From positions 1 through 7,297 of the forward strand of contig JAFPCT010000084.1 in assembly GCA_017390125.1 (NCBI GenBank): a DNA stretch of 7,297 nt, written 5' to 3'. Position numbers and translations under genes: made by a program. The stretch is from Treponema sp. (GTDB lineage: Bacteria > Spirochaetota > Spirochaetia > Treponematales > Treponemataceae). The notes beneath the pieces are model-generated. The model was not told where the DNA came from, searched no databases, and saw only the letters and a list, made by a program, of their open reading frames with translations. Shown in pieces: positions 1 to 4,837 of this stretch; the stretch's first letter is position 1; the number at the start of each line of letters is the position of its first letter.

Positions 1-1
1 C

Positions 2-1471
2 TTTCGTATCCTGAAGGGAGCAATGCGTCTTATTCGTTGTAAGGCGGCTTATTTTATTACTGTTGAAAATGGGGCAGATGTTCATCTGGTATGCAAAGTA
101 GAAGATGGAAAAGAAGTAAAATTGAACCGTTCTGTTGAGCTGAACGGTCTGTTTGAATCTGTTTTCTTCAGAAAGGAAATTCATCTTGTGAATGACGCGC
201 AGGAGGATTTGTTCTTTTCCAGCTCACTTAATGCTGTATCTGAAGATGTTGACTCATTTTTATTATGTCCGCTTAAAGATGATACTTCGTTTAACGCTGC
301 GGTTCTTCTCCTGAATAAAGTTAATTCAGATTTTGATGGTAATGACCAGCTGATTATTGAATCTGTTGCAGAGATTGCAAAAACTGCATGCGAGTCTTTT
401 TTCAAGATTCAGAGCCAGCTTGAAAGCATTTCCAACCTGAATGCAAAGGTTTCGTCAGCAGGTGCTGTAAAACTTCATACTTTTATTGCTGAAAGTCCGG
501 TTATAAAGGACTTAATGAATATTGTGCGCAAGGCTGCGGTTACAAATTCTTCAATCCTTATTACCGGCGAAAGCGGTGTTGGTAAAGAACTTTTTGCTGA
601 GCAGATTTATTTGAACAGCCGTCGGGTGAACAGACCTTTTGTGCGGGTAAACTGCGCTGCGCTTACAGAAACCCTTATGGAAAGCGAGCTTTTCGGTCAC
701 ATAAAGGGCGCCTATACCAGCGCGGAATCAACTCAGAAAGGCCGGTTTGAGATGGCGGACGGCGGAACGATTTTCCTTGATGAGGTAGGAGAAATCCCGC
801 TTCAGCTTCAGCCGAAATTGCTCCGCATCATCCAGGACAAGATGTTTGAAAAAGTTGGTTCGTCAGAGTCAGTTTCCGTGGACGTGCGCATTATTGCGGC
901 TACGAACCGCAATCTGGAAGAGATGGTAAGGCAGGGCCGGTTCCGGGAAGATCTGTTTTTCCGCCTGAACGTGCTGCCTATCCGTGTGCCGCCGCTGAGA
1001 GCCAGAGTCGAGGATATAATTCCTATTGCGGAGTGTTTTTTGAAAAAGTACAACCGCGAATACGGAAAAAAGTTCGCCGGATTTTCGGAGGACGCTGCCT
1101 TTTCCATGGAAAAATATTACTGGCCGGGCAATATACGTGAGCTGGACAATGCCATTGCCCGTGCATGTATAATCGGTTCTGAGCCGGTAATCCAGAAAAA
1201 TGACCTGAGGCTTTCAGTTGCTGACTCCGGCGATGAATCAGGACTGGCTGTTAACATGGGAGAATTTGCTTCCGTTGCTCCAGAATTATCAAACGGAGAC
1301 AAAAGCCTGAAGAACGCTCTTACAGTGTTCAAGAGGGCTTACCTTATAAAGATTCTTGAAGAATGCGGCTGGAATCAGACTAAGGCTGGAAAAGTTCTAG
1401 GAATTCAAAGGACTTACGTTTCACGCCTTATGAATGAGTTGCATATTCGTGAAAATAATGGTAATAAATAA
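2..1471 (+). CDS. Sigma-54-dependent activator, GAF-AAA+-Fis type (5' end outside window)
   Basis: This is a bacterial enhancer-binding protein that would use ATP hydrolysis to remodel RNA polymerase-sigma54 at promoters, with a GAF domain as the likely sensor. The frame is open to the left edge. The residues before the ATG at 23 fit the first helix of a GAF domain, and the GGGAG before that ATG is only 2 bases away, so the true start is probably upstream. Counting M at 23 as residue 1: GAF about 1-130; linker helix; AAA+ domain about 155-395 with Walker A GESGVGKE (182-189), sigma54-contact loop GAYTSA (229-234, usually GAFTGA), Walker B GGTIFLDE (247-254), arginine-finger region FREDLFFRLN (307-316) and sensor II WPGNIREL (367-374); Fis-type helix-turn-helix about 429-475. 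No response-regulator receiver domain is visible. The AAA+ core is richer in GC than the GAF part. FhlA/NifA-like architecture is clear; the signal and targets are unknown. Confidence 0.93.
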   Translation, partial: FRILKGAMRLIRCKAAYFITVENGADVHLVCKVEDGKEVKLNRSVELNGLFESVFFRKEIHLVNDAQEDLFFSSSLNAVSEDVDSFLLCPLKDDTSFNAAVLLLNKVNSDFDGNDQLIIESVAEIAKTACESFFKIQSQLESISNLNAKVSSAGAVKLHTFIAESPVIKDLMNIVRKAAVTNSSILITGESGVGKELFAEQIYLNSRRVNRPFVRVNCAALTETLMESELFGHIKGAYTSAESTQKGRFEMADGGTIFLDEVGEIPLQLQPKLLRIIQDKMFEKVGSSESVSVDVRIIAATNRNLEEMVRQGRFREDLFFRLNVLPIRVPPLRARVEDIIPIAECFLKKYNREYGKKFAGFSEDAAFSMEKYYWPGNIRELDNAIARACIIGSEPVIQKNDLRLSVADSGDESGLAVNMGEFASVAPELSNGDKSLKNALTVFKRAYLIKILEECGWNQTKAGKVLGIQRTYVSRLMNELHIRENNGNK

Positions 1472-1487
1472 AGATAATAAAAATAAA

Positions 1488-1492
1488 TGGAG
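1488..1492 (+). promoter_or_regulatory. Shine-Dalgarno TGGAG that decides the start of the TPR gene
   Basis: Two in-frame ATGs lie at 1487 and 1499. GGAG at 1489-1492 is 6 bases before the ATG at 1499, ideal spacing for ribosome binding, and it overlaps the codons just after the ATG at 1487. Nothing resembling a ribosome-binding site precedes 1487, where the sequence is A/T only. The start at 1499 is therefore preferred, dropping four residues (MEIK) from the longest reading. Confidence 0.75.
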
Positions 1493-1498
1493 ATAAAA

Positions 1499-2167
1499 AT
1501 GGAAAAACAGTTTGAAAAAACAACTGTAAGTGAAAAAGTTGCTGACTTTGTGTTGTCTGCTCGTGGTGTATTGTTAGTTGTGATGATTGTTGCTGTAGTT
1601 GCAGTTGCAGCTTTCGGTACAGTTACTGCAGTTTCTGTAAAAGCCTCTGAAAAAGGTCTTGCAGATATAGATTCCATTTCGTATGTAATGACAAAGGATT
1701 CTGCTTCTTTGTCTGATGATGAGCTTAAGGCTCGCGGAGATTCTGCTCTTGCTGCTCTTGGAAAATATACTTCCAAGGGTGGGGTTGTTGGCGTTCGTGC
1801 AAACATGCTTGCTGCAGAAATCTATTTTGACCAGAAAGATTATGACAATGCTTCAAAAGCTTGGACAAAAGCCGCTGAGAAGGGAAAGAAGTCTTATACT
1901 GCTCCTTTGTCTTATTTCAATGCTGCCGTAGCTTATGAAGAAAACGGAAAGACAGAGGAAGCTGAAAAGGCATACCGTGCTGTAATTTCATACAAAGATT
2001 TTGATCAGATTGCACACGCTAAATTCAGTCTTGCACGTCTTTTGGAAACAAAGGGCAGCAAGGATGAGGCTGTTGCAGTATATACAGAACTTTTCAATTC
2101 TCTTCCTGATGACGCATGGGCAAAGCTTGCAAAGTCAAGATTGCTCGTACTTGAAGGAAATGAGTAA
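1499..2167 (+). CDS. Membrane-anchored tetratricopeptide repeat protein (YfgM-like topology)
   Basis: Predicted inner-membrane protein of 222 residues. A short charged N-terminus (1-22) is followed by one hydrophobic segment at about 23-46, rich in V and A, and then a soluble, probably periplasmic, region. That region shows about three TPR units at roughly 99-131, 136-168 and 172-204, with typical A-x-Y-F and Y-x-x-A positions (for example the helices around AAEIYFDQKDYDNASKAW and FNAAVAYEENGKTEEAEKAY). The arrangement resembles YfgM-type ancillary proteins of the Sec/chaperone network, but the family match is by architecture only. The ATG at 1499 is chosen over 1487 because of the TGGAG ribosome-binding site. 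The gene begins 27 bases after the stop of the sigma-54 activator and ends 19 bases before the lipoprotein gene, so all three may be co-transcribed. TPR domains bind partner proteins; no enzymatic motif is seen. Confidence 0.85.
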   Translation: MEKQFEKTTVSEKVADFVLSARGVLLVVMIVAVVAVAAFGTVTAVSVKASEKGLADIDSISYVMTKDSASLSDDELKARGDSALAALGKYTSKGGVVGVRANMLAAEIYFDQKDYDNASKAWTKAAEKGKKSYTAPLSYFNAAVAYEENGKTEEAEKAYRAVISYKDFDQIAHAKFSLARLLETKGSKDEAVAVYTELFNSLPDDAWAKLAKSRLLVLEGNE

Positions 2168-2186
2168 GTAAATATAAGAGGCAGCA

Positions 2187-2987
2187 ATGAACAGAAACAA
2201 TATTTTTATATTTCCTCTGTTTTTGTGCTGCCTTTTTTCTTTTCTTTCCTGCGGAATGGATGTAATTTACTATATCTATCCGTCTACGGTCACCTATAAC
2301 GTACCTGTTATTACTTCTGCAAATTATTCCGATCCGTCCGGTAATTATGAAACTTCCTATTTCAGCTTTAAAACTGAGGAAGAGTCAAATGATGAATACG
2401 ACAGCTTTGAATTTTTAGGAACAGGAATCTATTACAAGATTTACGACAACTATTCAAAGATGAACAGCGATATTTCAACCATAAGCTCTAAAATCAGCTC
2501 AACCAGCGAGGCTTCTGCCGCAAGCTATATAATTGAATCCTTGAAATATCAGCCTATGGGTTGTACTGGAACAAACGATTCTCCGCTCATAAAAACTACG
2601 TCTATGAACAGAAAAGTTTATATACGTCTTACAAACTATAACGAGTCAAACCCTATGTTTGGGGCCAGGGTTCTTGTCGGAGGAAACTGTGAGAACGGCG
2701 TAACCGATACGGGAACCTTGAATCTTGGTGCTCCTCTCAGGGCTGTAGGACGAGACCTTAACTTCGATTTCGGACGAAAATATACTTCCGGCACAAACTC
2801 CGGAAACTACGTTTATCCCGCTTCCGGTGATGACGATGTGGTTTCAGGATCTGCTTCCAGCACCGGCGTGTGGTATGTGGCTCTTTATGCAATCGGTGTT
2901 GGCCGTGACGAGTCGTATACAACGCAGTACAGCAATGCGCTGCATCTTGGTGCTGTTGCCATAAGCCAGAATTCAGAGCACAACTAG
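2187..2987 (+). CDS. Predicted lipoprotein of unknown function
   Basis: A 266-residue protein with a secretory lipoprotein signal: N-terminal MNRNN, a hydrophobic core at about 6-20, and a cysteine at 22 preceded by FLS, a relaxed lipobox of the kind tolerated in spirochaetes. Cys22 would be lipidated and the mature protein anchored to a membrane. The mature part is rich in Ser, Thr, Asn, Gly and Tyr. It includes a segment reading FEFLGTGIYYKIYDNYSKMN, reminiscent of a pattern in other treponemal lipoproteins, a serine-rich helix-prone stretch around residues 95-110, and two more cysteines (about 128 and 167) that could form a disulfide. No enzymatic motif is recognised. AAGAGG at 2176-2181 is a good ribosome-binding site 5 bases before the ATG. 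There is no terminator after the TAG stop, so its transcript probably runs into the tRNA region. Function not recognised. Confidence 0.82.
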   Translation: MNRNNIFIFPLFLCCLFSFLSCGMDVIYYIYPSTVTYNVPVITSANYSDPSGNYETSYFSFKTEEESNDEYDSFEFLGTGIYYKIYDNYSKMNSDISTISSKISSTSEASAASYIIESLKYQPMGCTGTNDSPLIKTTSMNRKVYIRLTNYNESNPMFGARVLVGGNCENGVTDTGTLNLGAPLRAVGRDLNFDFGRKYTSGTNSGNYVYPASGDDDVVSGSASSTGVWYVALYAIGVGRDESYTTQYSNALHLGAVAISQNSEHN

Positions 2988-2996
2988 TCTTACACC

Positions 2997-3025
2997 TTGC
3001 AAATCTTTTGGATTTAATATATATT
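2997..3025 (+). promoter_or_regulatory. Probable sigma-70 type promoter of the tRNA-Arg gene
   Basis: TTGCAA (2997-3002, 4 of 6 to the -35 consensus) and TATATT (3020-3025, 5 of 6 to the -10 consensus) are separated by exactly 17 bases. The expected transcription start is about 3032, only about three bases before the mature tRNA 5' end at 3035, which is typical of a dedicated tRNA promoter. The A/T-rich spacer adds support. This is inferred from sequence only. Confidence 0.65.
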
Positions 3026-3034
3026 CTTTCATAC

Positions 3035-3108
3035 GGTCCTTTAGCTCAGCTGGATAGAGCAACTGCCTTCTAAGCAGTAGGTCGACAGTTCGATTCTGCC
3101 AAGGATCA
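3035..3108 (+). tRNA. tRNA-Arg (anticodon UCU)
   Basis: A complete 74-base cloverleaf. The acceptor stem GGTCCTT (3035-3041) pairs with AAGGATC (3101-3107), with one G-U pair, and is followed by discriminator A at 3108. The D arm is GCTC/GAGC with the conserved AGCTGGATA loop. The anticodon stem is ACTGC (3062-3066) with GCAGT (3074-3078), enclosing loop CTTCTAA, which places anticodon TCT at 3069-3071. It reads AGA (and possibly AGG) arginine codons. The variable loop is AGGTC and the T loop is TTCGATT. The T stem GACAG/CTGCC has one A-C mismatch (3085 with 3099). The 3' CCA is not encoded and must be added after transcription. The gene has its own promoter and an intrinsic terminator two bases downstream. 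Confidence 0.96.
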
Positions 3109-3110
3109 TT

Positions 3111-3141
3111 GCCCGATTTTTATTAATCGGGCTTTTTTTTT
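3111..3141 (+). terminator. Strong intrinsic terminator after tRNA-Arg
   Basis: GCCCGATT (3111-3118) and AATCGGGC (3125-3132) form a perfect 8-bp stem with a 6-base loop (TTTATT), followed at once by nine T residues (3133-3141). No T-tract flanks the hairpin in the opposite orientation, so it works only for rightward transcription. It ends the tRNA transcript and, because no terminator follows the lipoprotein gene, probably also the upstream unit. Confidence 0.93.
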
Positions 3142-3152
3142 GTTGGTTTTGG

Positions 3153-4094
3153 ATGATTTTTTCAAACGGAATTTATTTTTCTGCAAATGATTTTTACCGC
3201 TCTCTTTTCGGAAAGAAAGTCTACAAGGTTTCTGTAGACGCCGGTTGTACCTGCCCCAACAGGGACGGTACGAAAGGTTTTGGAGGATGCATATTCTGCA
3301 GTGCTCTTGGTTCCGGCGACTTTGTTCAGGGAAAAAATGAGGAGGTCGAAGTTCAGCTGGAGAGGGGGATGGCTTTTGTTTCCCGAAAAATAAAGGAGCC
3401 GGCCTTCATTGCTTATTTTCAAAGTTTTACAAATACCTACGGAAATCCACGGCGTCTTATTGATCTGTATGAGCGGGCTGTAAATTATCCCGGAGTGGTG
3501 GGACTTGCTGTGGGAACCAGACCTGACTGTCTTGATGATGAGATACTGGATTATCTTGATCGGCTTTCGGAAAAGTTTTTTGTTTCAGTTGAGCTGGGGC
3601 TGCAAACTATAAACGAAAGAAGCGTTGAATACATAAACCGCTGCTATCACAATGAAGAATACGATCGGGCTGTAAGGATTCTGCGGGAAAAATGTCCCCG
3701 GGTTCATGTTGTTACCCATTTGATTTTCGGGCTTCCGAATGAGACTGAAAGGGACATGCTTTCTGCTGTGGACCATTGCGTAAAGGCCGGAACTCATGGA
3801 ATAAAAATTTCCCTGCTCCATGTACTGCGGGGAACTAGGCTTTTTGAAGATTATGAGCGGGGATTATTCAAAACAATGGACATGGAGGAATATTTTTCCG
3901 TGCTGGGGAAGGCTCTGTGCCTGATTCCGGAAAATATTGTGGTCCACCGCCTTACAGGAGACGGCCCGAAAAAGATTCTGGCTGCTCCCTTGTGGACGGC
4001 TGATAAAAAAAAGGTTTTGAACTCAATGATGGAATACTTCAGGAAACAGGGAGTGTTTCAGGGAAACAATGAGTATTTTTCCGGTAAAAAATGA
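3153..4094 (+). CDS. TIGR01212/YhcC-family radical SAM protein
   Basis: A 313-residue predicted cytosolic 4Fe-4S radical S-adenosylmethionine protein of the Elp3-like YhcC/TIGR01212 family. Its substrate is, as far as I know, not established. The cluster ligands are the family's spaced cysteines, Cys34, Cys46 and Cys49, within CPNRDGTKGFGGCIFC; Cys32 is an extra nearby cysteine. Other family signatures in order: FQSFTNTY (89-96), GTRPDCL (121-127), VELGLQTIN (146-154), HLIFGLPNET (189-198), HVLRGT (223-228), HRLTGDGP (265-272) and a C-terminal APLWTADKKKVLN (278-290). Length and N-terminus fit the family, supporting the ATG at 3153. No Shine-Dalgarno sequence is present, and the ATG lies 11 bases after the terminator T-tract, so expression must depend on read-through or an unseen promoter. 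Resemblance to Elp3 makes a tRNA-modifying role conceivable, but nothing here proves it. Confidence 0.92.
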   Translation: MIFSNGIYFSANDFYRSLFGKKVYKVSVDAGCTCPNRDGTKGFGGCIFCSALGSGDFVQGKNEEVEVQLERGMAFVSRKIKEPAFIAYFQSFTNTYGNPRRLIDLYERAVNYPGVVGLAVGTRPDCLDDEILDYLDRLSEKFFVSVELGLQTINERSVEYINRCYHNEEYDRAVRILREKCPRVHVVTHLIFGLPNETERDMLSAVDHCVKAGTHGIKISLLHVLRGTRLFEDYERGLFKTMDMEEYFSVLGKALCLIPENIVVHRLTGDGPKKILAAPLWTADKKKVLNSMMEYFRKQGVFQGNNEYFSGKK

Positions 4095-4108
4095 AAAGTT
4101 GATTTCCC

Positions 4109-4137
4109 TTGACTAAAATCATTTTTTTAAGAATATT
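4109..4137 (+). promoter_or_regulatory. Possible promoter of the DUF4912-GH57 unit
   Basis: TTGACT (4109-4114, 5 of 6 to the -35 consensus) lies 17 bases before AATATT (4132-4137, 4 of 6 to the -10 consensus). The implied start is near 4143-4146, overlapping the first ATG of the next gene (4141) and almost touching the second (4147). This would give a leaderless or nearly leaderless mRNA. The -10 element is weak, so the position is uncertain. Confidence 0.42.
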
Positions 4138-4140
4138 GTA

Positions 4141-4815
4141 ATGGTTATGGAAGATAGAGAGATTACAAGGGCTTTCCTGGAAACGCTTTCTTTTTCCGAT
4201 TTAGTAAAAGTTGCAGATGAATATGGCATTGATGTTCCAGAAGATTTGAACAGAACTTTTCTGATCGGTGAAATACTTGAAGTTGTTTCCGACATGGATA
4301 ATTCAATGCATCAGCAGGAAATGATTATTTCTGATGATGAATACGTTGCAGAAGAAAACGAAATAGGCGTTCGCTCATATAATATAACTGAAGTTCAGAT
4401 TATGCTCAGAAATCCGGCATGGGCTTTCGTGTACTGGAATATCAGCGATTCAGACAGAATTTCATTGGACAAGGCATTTATCAGCCAGATGATGCTCCGC
4501 ATCAGTTCTTTTTCAGAAAAAGATCAGATAAAACCGGATGATTTTTTCGACATCCAGATTTCAAAAGATGACGACGGTCAGTATGTGCTCCTTCCTGCCG
4601 GTAAAAAGTTTTTCAGAATAGACCTTCTCTTCAATATTGACGGTATTATAGACATCCTTTCTTCTTCGAAAGTACTTGAGATGCCTGTAGGTGCAGAAGT
4701 TCTTTCGGATATGCGTCCGGGAAGAAATGAAGATGTTTCTGAGATAATGAAGCTTTCCGGTTATTCCGAGATGCTTCTGGAACATTACAAAAATCACAGA
4801 GAATCATTCTCTTAA
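4141..4815 (+). CDS. DUF4912 domain protein with N-terminal SAP/Rho-N-like segment
   Basis: A 224-residue soluble acidic protein with no signal peptide or membrane segment. Residues about 8-50 (LETLSFSDLVKVADEYGIDV, then RTFLIGEILE) form a helix-extension-helix pattern resembling SAP or Rho N-terminal modules. Residues about 82-185 resemble DUF4912, with its hallmark around EVQIMLRNPAWAFVYW (84-99). The biochemical role of DUF4912 is not established. From memory, DUF4912 often sits beside, or is fused to, GH57/DUF1957 proteins in cyanobacteria, Thermotogae and spirochaetes; the GH57 gene here follows 22 bases later in the same direction, which supports the assignment and suggests a shared polysaccharide-linked job. 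Starts at 4141 and 4147 are both possible; neither has a Shine-Dalgarno sequence, and the predicted promoter favours 4147. Confidence 0.82.
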   Translation: MVMEDREITRAFLETLSFSDLVKVADEYGIDVPEDLNRTFLIGEILEVVSDMDNSMHQQEMIISDDEYVAEENEIGVRSYNITEVQIMLRNPAWAFVYWNISDSDRISLDKAFISQMMLRISSFSEKDQIKPDDFFDIQISKDDDGQYVLLPAGKKFFRIDLLFNIDGIIDILSSSKVLEMPVGAEVLSDMRPGRNEDVSEIMKLSGYSEMLLEHYKNHRESFS

Positions 4816-4837
4816 TCTAAAGACAAGGAATTTAAAA

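Noticed and set aside
23..25. ATG at 23 as the true start of the activator gene
   Set aside because: The frame is open to the left edge, the upstream residues fit the beginning of a GAF domain, and GGGAG is only 2 bases from the ATG.
1450..1478. Promoter before the TPR gene (TGAAAA, 17 bases, GATAAT)
   Set aside because: The -10 element is good (5 of 6) but the -35 element is poor (3 of 6), and the region is so A/T-rich that chance matches are expected.
4087..4128. Hairpin TGATTT/AAATCA followed by seven T as a terminator for the radical SAM gene
   Set aside because: The stem is 6 bp with a single G-C pair and a 10-base loop, too weak to call; the loop also contains the candidate -35 TTGACT.
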